The notes under the pieces: generated by a model
The model's database searches: none
Seen by the model: only the letters and a program-made list of their open reading frames with translations
Told to the model about the DNA's origin: nothing
Assembly (NCBI GenBank): GCA_963682005.1
Contig: OY820914.1
Span: forward strand, 2,294,001 to 2,358,000
Direction of reading: 5' to 3'
Length of the DNA: 64,000 bases
From: CAIYUC01 sp963682005
Lineage (GTDB): Bacteria; Bacteroidota; Bacteroidia; Bacteroidales; FEN-979
In this document: piece after piece, positions 44,386 to 53,415 of the stretch
Layout of the letters: each line of letters starts with the position of its first letter
Position numbering within the stretch: the first letter of the stretch is position 1
Position numbers and translations under genes: made by a program

Positions 44386-47300
44386 ATGCATAAACATTTC
44401 CTGTCCGTAAAGTTTTTGCCTTTCCTCTGGATCATTTGCTATTCCCTGGTCATGGGGAATCAATTGCGGGCCCAGTTCAGGAACGGCCTTCCGGGAATGA
44501 TGAATTCCCAATCATCTTCATACCATGATCCTTTAAAGGCATCAAAGATCCCGGTTTTAAAGACTCCCCTGATGTACCTTGGCCGGACACTTCCTTCTGT
44601 TGTGGATAATTCGAAAAATAATTTCTTTTCAGGAATCCTGAATCAGAACAGCTATGCGACATGTGAGCAGTTCGCCGGTGTTTGCTACACATTTGCCTAT
44701 GAGATCAACCGGATGCGCGGGTTGGCAGGTAATCTCATGGCAAACAAATACTCACCGCACTACACCTGGAATTTTCTGAACGGCGGAGAGCAGTTCCTTG
44801 GGGTCGGATTCCTTGACAGCTGGGAAATCATAAAAGACCAGGGGCAGCCATCTGATCAGTACTACCCTCCTGAAGACAGTGTAAAAACGCTCGGCTGGTT
44901 ATCGGGATACAACAACTATTACCCTGGAATGAGCAACAAGATCAGGAAAATATGGGCGATACCGGTCAATACGGTGGAAGGCATCCTGACCCTGAAAAAT
45001 TACCTGTATGATCATCTTGATGGTTCTGCAACCGGGGGAATAGCTGCATTCAGTGCATCGCCGTTGTTTGCGGATAATCTTAAGAGGATCCCCCAGGGAA
45101 CGCCGGAGGCCGGTAAATCCGTGCTTATCGGGTTTTACCCTGTTGCGTCCCATGGAATGACCATTGTGGGGTATAATGACTCGATCCGGTACGACATTAA
45201 CGGTGATTCGCAGTATACCAACGATATCGATATCAATAATGATGGCATCGTTGATCCGAAGGACTGGGAGATCGGGGCTTACATCATGGCCAATTCCTAC
45301 GGCGAATGGTGGGAGAATGGCGGCTGCTGCTATGTCCTCTTCAGAGCCATGGCGCTGAACTTCAATGAGAGCCTGCCGAACTGGACAGGAACCGGGGGGA
45401 TCTGGAATCATTCGGTTTACGTGGTGGAACCGGATTCAGCCTATCATCCTTTGCTCACCATGAAAGTAAACCTGGATTTTACATCCCGGAATAAACTGCG
45501 CATCCTGGCCGGGATTGCAGCCGATACATCACATCATCTCCCGGAACAAACCATCTCTTTCCCCATCTTTAATTTCCAGGGAGGGAATCATTTTATGCAG
45601 GGCAACGATTCAATCCCTTCGCAGAAAAACATCGAGATCGGCCTGGATGTGACACCATTGCTCGGTTATATCGGATCCGGAGAAACGGCCCGGTTCTTCC
45701 TGGGTGTGGATGAACGTGACTCTGCCAGCGGTTCAACCGGCCAGGTCAACAGTCTTTCGTTCCTTGATTATTCAAATGGTGTGAATGAAATTGTCAGCCC
45801 GCAGACAAATGTCCCGGTCATACAGGATGACATTACATTTGCTTCGGCAACCGGGAAGGCAAACTTTGATAAAGTCAGGATAACAACTATGTCGCTGCCG
45901 GGAGTTACCCCCGCATTGCCTTACCAGGTGCAGCTTGAGGCTTCCGGCGGTTACCCTCCCTATGAATGGTCGTTGCTCCGCTCTTATGATGCTTCAGGCA
46001 GCGATTCCCTGTTCCCTGTGAACAGTGGCCAAGCCCTCGTGCCGGTAAATGAAGGGGTCAGGTACACACCCGTTGCTCTGCCTTTCAGTTTTCCTTTTTA
46101 TGGGAAGAATTACGATACCATTTATGTCAATGGATTTGGTTTTATCGGCTTTGATCCGCAGCATTTCCCGGGTCCTTACCTGAAACTCGAGGAACAGATG
46201 CTGAGGAATATGAAAACGATCAGCCCGGCTTTTGCCTATAATTTCGCATACGATGATCAGCATCCGTTTATGTGGTGTGATGCAAACGGAGGCAGGGTAA
46301 CCATCTGGTGGAAGTTGTCCGTTTCAGGTCATACGAATCAGTCAGAAAACAATTTTGCCCTGCGGCTGTACCCTGATGGGGATTTTGAATTTTTATACGG
46401 GAATATTGCGAATGGCGCGTTCTCACAAAGAACCTATTCCGGATTTTCAAACGGCGATGATCAGAATATAAATATATGGCCCAATTGGGATTTTGACAAC
46501 CTCGCCAACCAAAGTTTCCGGTACCATCAGAAGACACTCCCCCCGGGAACTTCTGTTTCCCCGTCCGGTTTACTCACAATATCCGGAGCGGATTCATCCG
46601 TAACATACAATCTGCCCGTAAAGGTTACCGACAGCCGTAAAATCTTTGATATAAGGTCCTTTTCCTATTCCCAGGAACTGGTCATTGATGAAGAGATCGA
46701 ATCCGAGAACAATGCCCTGGAATACGGGAAACCCGCCTGGTTTAACGTGAAGATCACCAACAATGGTCAAACCGCTTTGAACAATATCCGGGTCATTCTC
46801 CGGACACCGGAAGATGCTATTACCATCGGGGACAGTACCGAAGAGGTGAGTGTGATCAATGCCGGAGAAACGGCAACGGTTGATCATGCCTTTGCTTTTA
46901 TTCTGGACTCGATCCTGAATAACCAGTATGTGGTTCCTTTCAGGATCATATGCAGTTCAGAAGGCCGCGAGTGGCTTGAGGATGTCAGTTTACTCGTTTC
47001 AGCACCGGCATTTACTGTAGCATCACCTGAAATTGATGATGGTTCCAACGGTATGCTGGAGCCGGGCGAGGTGGCTGACATTGTGTTCCGGGTCCGGAAT
47101 GCCATCGGCGCTGCAAATGCAAAAGATGTAGCAATAACTTTCGTTTCACCGGACACCCTCATCCATATTGTTTCGCCGCCTGTTCAGACAGCCGATCAGA
47201 TCAATGCCGGCACAACATCCGAGTTCCGGTACCAGCTGCGGGCCGGAAAAACAGCCGTGGCGGGACATTCTGCAGCCATCAGACTGATCATCGGGAATGC

Positions 47301-48498
47301 ACAAACGGGCGATGTTGAATTTCCGTTCAGCCTGCATCTGGGAAAAATTCCGGCAGCTTTGATAAAACTGACCGGTAATACCAATTCTGCCGATTCCATG
47401 GCATCTGCCCTCGACGCGCTCGGGTTGAATTATTCGTTGTTGTTTACAATGCCTGAAGACCTTGACCGGTATTCCACCGTATTTGTACTACCCGGAACGG
47501 CATCTTCAGGCACCCACCACCTTCTGCAATCAGAAAACCTTCTGTTATCAGGATATTTAAATAACGGAGGGAATTTATACATGGAAGAATGGAGCGGGAA
47601 CTGGAATATGGGCACAGCCCTGCAGATCCATTCTTATTTTAAGTATAAGTCAAGTCATATCCCGCTTTTCTTTATCAATGAATTCACGGGGATAAGTGGT
47701 ACCCCGGGCCAGGATATGACATTCAGGTACACATCCCCGGAAAATTATTCTGTTTTTGACTTTGAACCTGTTTCGCCAGCCTTTTCCTTTTTCACCCTTC
47801 CGGGTAACCCTACCGTATTCCCTGCAATCGGCTACGCCGGAGAGGATTACAGGACGATCGGCTCCATCGTGGAATTCGGGTCGCTCCATGACAGCACTGC
47901 TCCTTCGGATAAACTGACGCTCATGGAACGGTACCTCGGATTTTTCGGGGTGAATTTCACGGGACCTTATCCTTTCTTTCATTCCGACCAGCGATCGGTA
48001 AAAGCATATTCGGATGTTTTTTTCACGGACGACTCCTACGAAAATATACTTACACGGAACTGGGAATTTCCGGGCGGAACGCCTGATACTTCATCCCTCC
48101 GCGATCCTGTTGTGCATTATGAAAACCCGGGAGAATACGATATTACCCTCACTGTGTCGGATGGTATGCACAGCCGTTCCATCCAAAAGAAATCATACAT
48201 CGCCGTTCAGCCGAACATTGGCATTCAGGAACCTCGTTTTACAGGGAACGGCATGTTCACGGTTTATCCCAATCCTGCAAAGAACCATGTGAATATTGAA
48301 TTCCTTGTTCATCCTGAAGGAGCCGTTCATGTTTCGCTCAGGGATCTGCAGGGAAGAATGGTGTTGTCCCGGAGTTTTTTACTGTCACCGGGTGAAAGGC
48401 TTTACCGCCTCGACTTCGGGGGGATCGATCCGGGGGTATACCTGCTGAATGTCAGTTCATCTTCTTTCAGCTCCACAGAAAAAGTCATTGCAGAATAG
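44386..48498 (+). CDS. papain-like (C1) peptidase with GATase-like, PKD and T9SS domains
   Basis: 1370 aa from ATG 44386; an in-frame codon upstream overlaps the promoter. Signal peptide ends LRAQ (30). C1-like catalytic residues: Cys100 in EQFAGVCYTFAYE, His256 in VASHGMTIVGY, Asn303 in MANSYGEWW. An EF-hand-like insert DINNDGIVDPKDWE (about 282-295) lies between His and Asn. The middle carries an NHL/plakin-like DGD repeat region and CARDB/Ig-like segments. A module at about 980-1190 (TGNTNSADSM, NGGNLYMEEW) matches one in the C25 gene at 23460. A PKD domain and a type A T9SS sorting domain (VYPNPAKNHVNI to EKVIAE) finish it. It is a secreted protease. Confidence 0.82.
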   Translation: MHKHFLSVKFLPFLWIICYSLVMGNQLRAQFRNGLPGMMNSQSSSYHDPLKASKIPVLKTPLMYLGRTLPSVVDNSKNNFFSGILNQNSYATCEQFAGVCYTFAYEINRMRGLAGNLMANKYSPHYTWNFLNGGEQFLGVGFLDSWEIIKDQGQPSDQYYPPEDSVKTLGWLSGYNNYYPGMSNKIRKIWAIPVNTVEGILTLKNYLYDHLDGSATGGIAAFSASPLFADNLKRIPQGTPEAGKSVLIGFYPVASHGMTIVGYNDSIRYDINGDSQYTNDIDINNDGIVDPKDWEIGAYIMANSYGEWWENGGCCYVLFRAMALNFNESLPNWTGTGGIWNHSVYVVEPDSAYHPLLTMKVNLDFTSRNKLRILAGIAADTSHHLPEQTISFPIFNFQGGNHFMQGNDSIPSQKNIEIGLDVTPLLGYIGSGETARFFLGVDERDSASGSTGQVNSLSFLDYSNGVNEIVSPQTNVPVIQDDITFASATGKANFDKVRITTMSLPGVTPALPYQVQLEASGGYPPYEWSLLRSYDASGSDSLFPVNSGQALVPVNEGVRYTPVALPFSFPFYGKNYDTIYVNGFGFIGFDPQHFPGPYLKLEEQMLRNMKTISPAFAYNFAYDDQHPFMWCDANGGRVTIWWKLSVSGHTNQSENNFALRLYPDGDFEFLYGNIANGAFSQRTYSGFSNGDDQNINIWPNWDFDNLANQSFRYHQKTLPPGTSVSPSGLLTISGADSSVTYNLPVKVTDSRKIFDIRSFSYSQELVIDEEIESENNALEYGKPAWFNVKITNNGQTALNNIRVILRTPEDAITIGDSTEEVSVINAGETATVDHAFAFILDSILNNQYVVPFRIICSSEGREWLEDVSLLVSAPAFTVASPEIDDGSNGMLEPGEVADIVFRVRNAIGAANAKDVAITFVSPDTLIHIVSPPVQTADQINAGTTSEFRYQLRAGKTAVAGHSAAIRLIIGNAQTGDVEFPFSLHLGKIPAALIKLTGNTNSADSMASALDALGLNYSLLFTMPEDLDRYSTVFVLPGTASSGTHHLLQSENLLLSGYLNNGGNLYMEEWSGNWNMGTALQIHSYFKYKSSHIPLFFINEFTGISGTPGQDMTFRYTSPENYSVFDFEPVSPAFSFFTLPGNPTVFPAIGYAGEDYRTIGSIVEFGSLHDSTAPSDKLTLMERYLGFFGVNFTGPYPFFHSDQRSVKAYSDVFFTDDSYENILTRNWEFPGGTPDTSSLRDPVVHYENPGEYDITLTVSDGMHSRSIQKKSYIAVQPNIGIQEPRFTGNGMFTVYPNPAKNHVNIEFLVHPEGAVHVSLRDLQGRMVLSRSFLLSPGERLYRLDFGGIDPGVYLLNVSSSSFSSTEKVIAE

Positions 48499-48516
48499 AG
48501 TTTTCCGGAATTACTT

Positions 48517-49034
48517 TTTTCACCGCAAAGACGCAAAGACGCTAAAAATTATTGACATATCGATGGATTCCATCTTTAAAAACAGGAACATTGAAATTTA
48601 TAAGGAACCCTAATGCTTTATCGGAAAGTTTCAAATATGAGATAATTTGAGCGCAATGAACAGGTAACAGAATCTCAACGGCTTTAATTTCAATAATTAT
48701 CTCTTCTTCCAAAAGTATATCGAGTCGAAACTCCTTGTTCAAAATATTCCCCCGGTACTTTATAGGTAAAAAAACCTCCTGACTTGCATGTAAGTTTCTT
48801 ATTTTCAATTCTTCCATAAAACAATATTGATAAACTGACTCCAGGAGACCCGGCCCAAGTTCTTTATGAACTCTGTAACCTGCATCGACGGTTTGTTTCG
48901 CATAATATTCGATTCTTTGTTTTTCCATGTTTTTATTGCTGTTTGATTAAATTTTATGGTTAATCGGCTTTTATAGTAAAAGGTAATACATAAAAGGAAA
49001 ATATTTTAGCGTCTTAGCGTCTTAGCGGTGAAAA
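48517..49034. mobile_element. inverted-repeat-bounded unit carrying a GxxExxY gene
   Basis: 518 bp. Terminal inverted repeats of 31 bp (48517-48547 and 49004-49034) match at 29 positions; each is TTTTCACCGC followed by two CAAAGACG-type heptad repeats and GCTAAAA. The gene's stop codon (48542-48544) lies inside the left repeat, so gene and repeats form one unit. No target-site duplication is evident. A 306-bp deleted copy follows at 49121-49426. Confidence 0.6.
48542..48928 (-). CDS. GxxExxY protein (PD-(D/E)XK nuclease-like)
   Basis: 128 aa. The GPGLLESVYQYCF segment gives the GxxExxY signature, and FRLDILLEEEIIIEIKA resembles a PD-(D/E)XK core with Asp and E-x-K; the tail GFLINFNVPVFKDGIHRYVNN is typical of the family (PF13366). 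The function is unknown; a nuclease role is inferred from the fold. It lies inside inverted repeats. The left repeat supplies the last codons. Confidence 0.88.
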   Translation of the reverse strand: MEKQRIEYYAKQTVDAGYRVHKELGPGLLESVYQYCFMEELKIRNLHASQEVFLPIKYRGNILNKEFRLDILLEEEIIIEIKAVEILLPVHCAQIISYLKLSDKALGFLINFNVPVFKDGIHRYVNNF

Positions 49035-49061
49035 TCAACAGCTTTCTATGAACACCACCAT

Positions 49062-49124
49062 AATTTGGACATTTCAGGTCTTGAGGTTGGGATATGCCTA
49101 CTGAATGTCTATTCTTCTTCTTTC
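49062..49124 (+). pseudogene. remnant of a T9SS sorting-domain coding end
   Basis: In one frame the translation runs NLDISGLEVGICLLNVYSSSF, close to the tail of the papain-like protein (DFGGIDPGVYLLNVSSSSF). DNA over 37 nt matches with about six differences. It is cut directly by the left inverted repeat of the decayed second unit. It indicates duplication of the end of a T9SS gene. Confidence 0.65.
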
Positions 49125-49426
49125 ACCGCAAAGACGCGAAGACGCTAAAGATTATTTACATATCGATGGATTCCATCTTTAAAAACAGGAACATTGAAAT
49201 TGATCAGGAAGCCCAATCTTTTATCGGATAGCTTTAAATAGGAAATTGTCCGTGCCGTATGAACAGGTAGCAGACGTTCCCCGTTCGTTTTGAATAATAT
49301 ATATTTCTTTCTTTTTTTATACTTCCTTAATATTTGATTATAATGACTGGTTAATCAGCTTTAATGGTAAAAGGTAATATATAAATGGAATATTTTTTTC
49401 GCGTCTTAGCGTCTTAGCGATGAAAA
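49121..49426. mobile_element. internally deleted second copy of the inverted-repeat unit
   Basis: Both ends are kept (49121-49150 and about 49395-49426), with the same CACCGCAAAGACGC...GCTAAAG and GCGTCTTAGCGTCTTAGCG repeats. Between them lie the 3' part of a GxxExxY gene and the 5' flanking region (TGATTATAATGACTGGTTAATCAGC matches 48944-48967), with about 250 bp of the gene missing. The structure resembles a MITE derived from the 518-bp unit. Confidence 0.6.
49145..49291 (-). pseudogene. GxxExxY gene fragment (C-terminal about 48 codons)
   Basis: Reading frame to stop 49145-49147 gives GERLLPVHTARTISYLKL, then LGFLINFNVPVFKDGIHRY and VNNL, nearly the same as the intact gene's end. The 5' two-thirds is deleted. 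Substitutions leave the peptide recognisable, so the copy was intact for some time after it diverged. Confidence 0.75.
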
Positions 49427-49501
49427 TCAACAGCTTTCAATGAAATCTAAAAACAGACCTGGACTATCATGAGGGCAAAAGAAGGGTTAAAATGTTTTCA
49501 T

Positions 49502-49509
49502 TACCTTTG
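49502..49509 (+). promoter_or_regulatory. -7 box TACCTTTG for the M20 gene
   Basis: Exact match, 17 nt before ATG 49527. No clear -33. Confidence 0.55.
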
Positions 49510-49526
49510 AACTCCAAATTTCACGG

Positions 49527-50720
49527 ATGATGAAATTAAAAGCTGAAGCAGCAGACCTTGCCAGGGAATTTTTCGAGGAGATCAGGATGGTTCGCCGGCA
49601 TCTTCATCAGAACCCCGAGCTTTCAAAAGAGGAATACAAAACCGCCGATTTCATCTGTCAAAAGCTGGATGAATACGGGATTTCCTATACACGGAACATA
49701 GCAGGGACAGGAATCATCGGCCTGGTAAAGGGGATAAACCCCGGTAAGGCATGCATCGGTCTGCGGGCCGATATGGATGCGTTGCCCATTATAGAGGAAA
49801 ATACGGTCGATTATAAATCGACCGTAACGGGGAAGATGCACGCCTGCGGGCATGATGTGCATATGGCCTGCCTGCTTGGTGCGGCAAAGATCCTGAATGA
49901 TCTGAAAGACCGGTTCGAAGGAAGCATCAAGCTGATCTTCCAGCCATCGGAAGAAACATATCCCGGAGGAGCCACCGGCATGATCGGGGAAGGCGTTCTG
50001 AAAAACCCGGAAACCAGTATTGTTATCGGTCAGCATGTCATCAATAACGTGGATGCCGGGAAGATCGGATTGAAACCCGGTGCGTACATGGCCTCCACGG
50101 ATGAGATCTACCTTACCGTGAAAGGCAAAGGAGGTCATGCCGCCACCCCCGACCAGGTGATCGATCCGATCCTGATCGCTTCGCATATCATCATAGCCGT
50201 TCAGCAGATCGTGAGCCGGAATGCCAATCCGATGACCCCGACGGTTGTTTCATTCGGCAGGATCATCGGTGAAGGAAGGTCAAACGTCATCCCTGACGAA
50301 GTTTCCGTTGCCGGAACCGTGCGTACATACGATGAATCCTGGAGGAAGAGAATCCATGAAAAGATCACCGGCCTGGCCACCTCGCTTGCAAAAGCCATGG
50401 GAGGCACGTGTGATGTTACCATCGCACACGGCTATCCGGCGCTTGTCAATGATGAACCGCTGACGTTGAAAATCAGGAGCCTTTCCAAAGACTATCTTGG
50501 GGAAAGCAACGTTATTGATCTGGATGCAAGGATGACATCGGAAGACTTCTCCTATTTTGCAAAGGAGGTTCCTTCATGCCTTTACAGGCTGGGGATACGC
50601 AATGAGCAGAAAGGGATCATCTCAAACCTTCATACGGCAACATTTGATATTGACGAATCAAGCCTTATGACCGGAATGGGCCTGATGGCATACCTGGCAA
50701 TAAATCTTTTGAACGAATGA
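49527..50720 (+). CDS. M20-family amidohydrolase (hippurate/IAA-amino acid hydrolase-like)
   Basis: 397 aa. RADMDALP (80-87) holds the aspartate of the metal pair; HACGHD (105-110) supplies Cys/His ligands as in M20D; QPSEET (139-144) has the catalytic Glu pair; a dimerisation lid (about 185-295) and a late HTATFD near the C-terminus complete the fold. It hydrolyses N-acyl amino acids such as hippurate. Substrate preference cannot be read. The stop overlaps the next start (ATGA, 50717-50720), so it is coupled to the TPR gene. The gap between it and the decayed element is short. Confidence 0.92.
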   Translation: MMKLKAEAADLAREFFEEIRMVRRHLHQNPELSKEEYKTADFICQKLDEYGISYTRNIAGTGIIGLVKGINPGKACIGLRADMDALPIIEENTVDYKSTVTGKMHACGHDVHMACLLGAAKILNDLKDRFEGSIKLIFQPSEETYPGGATGMIGEGVLKNPETSIVIGQHVINNVDAGKIGLKPGAYMASTDEIYLTVKGKGGHAATPDQVIDPILIASHIIIAVQQIVSRNANPMTPTVVSFGRIIGEGRSNVIPDEVSVAGTVRTYDESWRKRIHEKITGLATSLAKAMGGTCDVTIAHGYPALVNDEPLTLKIRSLSKDYLGESNVIDLDARMTSEDFSYFAKEVPSCLYRLGIRNEQKGIISNLHTATFDIDESSLMTGMGLMAYLAINLLNE

Positions 50721-52636
50721 CGCAGAAAAGGAACCCGTCTGGAAACGCTTTTGGCCATTGGCTTTTGGCCCTTGGCTGTTATTTCATTGTTCACTGTTCA
50801 CTGTTCACTGTTCACTGCTCAGCCCAGGATCACCCCGTCGAAAAGCCGCCGCAGCTTCCTTTCCAGCAGCAGGCCCCCACCCAGTCGAGCGACGAGCAGC
50901 TGGCCATGCAGTTCTTCCAGGAGAGGGATTATGAGAAAGCGGCAGAGATCTATGAGCGGCTTTATGCGAAGCAGCCGCCAATCTATTACACCTATTATTT
51001 TTACTGCCTGATCGAGATCCGCGATTACGACAAGGCTGAAAAGCTTGTCAAACAGGCACGCAAGGCTGATCCGGATGCTCCGAAATACCTGGTTGACCTT
51101 GGGTACATTAATTTCCGGCAGGGAAACCAGGAAAAAGCAAGGAAACTGTATGATGAAGCCGTAAAGGACCTGACCGCCAACCAGCAGCAGATCCTTGAAC
51201 TGGCCAATGCCTTCATCACCCGGCTCGAAAATGATTATGCCATTAAAGTCTACCTGAAAGGCAGGCAGCTCCTGAAAAATTCATACCCCTTCAGCTTTGA
51301 GCTCGCTTCGATCTACGAAAGGACAGGCAATTCAAAGGAAATGATCGAAGAATACCTGAACCTGATCGATTACAATCCCACCTACATCTCAACGGTGGAA
51401 GACCGGCTTCAAAGTTCGCTGGCCAATGATCTGGATGACACGAAGAATGAGATCTTCAGGAAAGCATTGCTGAGCAGGGCTCAGCGGGAACCCGACAAAT
51501 CCTATTTAGGAGAATTGCTCTGGTGGTATTCCATTCAGCAAAAAGATTTTGAGCTGGCGCTGATCCAGGCGAAATCGCTCGACAGGCGCCTGAAGGAGAA
51601 CGGGAACAGGGTGGTGCAACTCGCCCGGTTGTGCGTGTCGAATAAAGATTATGAGCAGGCCGTGGAAGCCTATAAATACCTGATCGCAAAAGGCCCTGAT
51701 TTTCCTTTTTACAATGAAAGCCAGGCGGAAATACTGAATACCCGTTACCTGAAAGTGGTTTCCGAACCTGAACCCGCCCTGAAGGAGCTGACGGAGATCG
51801 AAAAAGAATTTGAGGCCAAGATCCGGGAAATGGGCCTGAACGGACAATCTATTTCACTGGTGAAAAATCTTGCGCATCTCGATGCATTTTACCTGAACCA
51901 GACCGATAAAGCCATTGATCAGCTCAATAATGTGATCAACCTGAACGACATCGGACCGCAGCTTAAGTCGGAGTGCAAGCTTGACCTGGCTGATATTCTT
52001 TTGTTCACCGGGGATGAATGGGAAGCGACCCTTCTTTACCAGCAGGTATACAAGGATTTCAAGAACGATGCGATCGGCCAGGAAGCAAAATTCAGGAATG
52101 CAAAGCTGTCATATTATATCGGCGAGTTCAAATGGGCCCAGGCCCAGCTCGACGTGCTGAAAGCCGCCACTGCAAAGCTGATCGCCAACGATGCCATGGC
52201 CCTGTCGCTTTTGATCAGCGAGAATTTTGATCCCGACAGCGGTACCGTTGCGCTCAGCCTTTTTGCCCATGCCGACCTCCTGGATTTCCGGAACAAGGAA
52301 GAACTGGCGGTTCAAACCCTTGATTCCATCCCGATGATCTTTAAAGACCACACCATCATGAACCAGGTGCTGTTTAAAAAAGCGACCATCAGGATCCGGC
52401 AGGCAAGGTTTGATGACGCCGATACGCTGCTCGGAACACTCGTCAGCAATTATCCCGATAATATCCTCACCGATTACGCGATCTACCGGCGGGGTCTTCT
52501 GAATGAGGAGCAGATAAAGAATAAGGAAAAGGCCATGGCGCTATACGAGGAACTGATGACGAAATACCCGGCAAGCATCTACGTGGTCGATGCACGGAAA
52601 CGGTTCAGAACATTGCGCGGCGATAAAATTCAATAA
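50717..52636 (+). CDS. exported TPR-repeat protein
   Basis: 639 aa. The signal peptide (about 1-36) is unusual: its hydrophobic core is encoded by four perfect GTTCACT heptamers (50789-50816), giving a VHCSLFT heptad, then a S-A-Q cleavage site. Residues 60-630 are TPR-like helix pairs (AMQFFQERDYEKAAEIYERL, VDLGYINFRQGNQEKARKLYDEA, and others), with helix-rich solenoid throughout. Similar Bacteroidota proteins are periplasmic scaffolds; the partner is not known. The start overlaps the M20 stop, and rsmA starts directly at the stop of this gene (TAA-ATG). Confidence 0.75.
   Translation: MTQKRNPSGNAFGHWLLALGCYFIVHCSLFTVHCSAQDHPVEKPPQLPFQQQAPTQSSDEQLAMQFFQERDYEKAAEIYERLYAKQPPIYYTYYFYCLIEIRDYDKAEKLVKQARKADPDAPKYLVDLGYINFRQGNQEKARKLYDEAVKDLTANQQQILELANAFITRLENDYAIKVYLKGRQLLKNSYPFSFELASIYERTGNSKEMIEEYLNLIDYNPTYISTVEDRLQSSLANDLDDTKNEIFRKALLSRAQREPDKSYLGELLWWYSIQQKDFELALIQAKSLDRRLKENGNRVVQLARLCVSNKDYEQAVEAYKYLIAKGPDFPFYNESQAEILNTRYLKVVSEPEPALKELTEIEKEFEAKIREMGLNGQSISLVKNLAHLDAFYLNQTDKAIDQLNNVINLNDIGPQLKSECKLDLADILLFTGDEWEATLLYQQVYKDFKNDAIGQEAKFRNAKLSYYIGEFKWAQAQLDVLKAATAKLIANDAMALSLLISENFDPDSGTVALSLFAHADLLDFRNKEELAVQTLDSIPMIFKDHTIMNQVLFKKATIRIRQARFDDADTLLGTLVSNYPDNILTDYAIYRRGLLNEEQIKNKEKAMALYEELMTKYPASIYVVDARKRFRTLRGDKIQ
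50789..50816. repeat. GTTCACT heptamer array inside a signal-peptide coding region
   Basis: Four exact 7-bp units. A unit gain or loss would shift the reading frame of the TPR gene unless it occurs in threes. Confidence 0.85.
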
Positions 52637-53395
52637 ATGGTCCGACCGAAAAAGCACCTGGGCCAGCATTTCCTTCGCGACGAGAACATCGCCCGCAAGA
52701 TCATCGGCTCCATTCCCGGAGAATTTACCAATGTCGTTGAGATCGGCCCCGGAACCGGGGTCCTTTCCAGATACCTTTTAGCAGATGAGCGGCTAACAAC
52801 GTTTTTCATTGAAATCGACCATGAATCCATTGAATACCTCAGGGCAACATTTCCTGAAATTTCAGGAAAGCTGATCAGCGCCGATTTCCTGGATACAGAC
52901 CTTTCTGCATTCCCTTCCCCTTTCATTGTGATCGGTAACTTTCCATACAATATTTCCTCGCAGATCCTTTTCAAAGTCCTGGACAACAGGAACAGCATTC
53001 CCTGTGTTGTGGGAATGTTCCAGAAGGAAGTGGCCGAACGGATCAGCTCACCACCCGGCTCTAAAAAGTACGGGATTCTCAGTGTTCTTCTCAAGGCATT
53101 CTATGATACCGAATACCTGTTCACGGTGAATGAAACCTGCTTTAATCCTCCACCCAGGGTGAAATCCGCGGTGATCCGGTTGAGGAGGAATACGACCATT
53201 GCCCTGGGTTGTGATGAAAAGCTGTTCTTCAGGGTGGTCAAAACGGCCTTCAACCAGCGCAGGAAGACCCTGAGGAACGCCCTCGGTTCATTTTCTTTTC
53301 AAACGCTGAAGAAAGATGATGTCATCCTTGGGAAAAGGGCGGAACAATTGTCGGTTGAGGATTTCATCCTCATCACGAAGGATGTTGTAATTTAA
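52637..53395 (+). CDS. rsmA: 16S rRNA (adenine-N6,N6)-dimethyltransferase
   Basis: 252 aa, near the usual length for KsgA. Sequence order: HLGQHFLRDENIARKI; motif I VEIGPGTGVLSRYLL; acidic end of strand 2 EIDHESIEYL; ISADFLD; catalytic motif IV NFPYNIS; VGMFQKEVAERI; FNPPPRVKSAVIRL; FNQRRKTLRNALG. It dimethylates two adjacent adenosines in the 3' helix of 16S rRNA (A1518/A1519 in E. coli). It begins directly after the TPR stop. Confidence 0.96.
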   Translation: MVRPKKHLGQHFLRDENIARKIIGSIPGEFTNVVEIGPGTGVLSRYLLADERLTTFFIEIDHESIEYLRATFPEISGKLISADFLDTDLSAFPSPFIVIGNFPYNISSQILFKVLDNRNSIPCVVGMFQKEVAERISSPPGSKKYGILSVLLKAFYDTEYLFTVNETCFNPPPRVKSAVIRLRRNTTIALGCDEKLFFRVVKTAFNQRRKTLRNALGSFSFQTLKKDDVILGKRAEQLSVEDFILITKDVVI

Positions 53396-53415
53396 TGTAC
53401 CGACCCCGCTCTACA

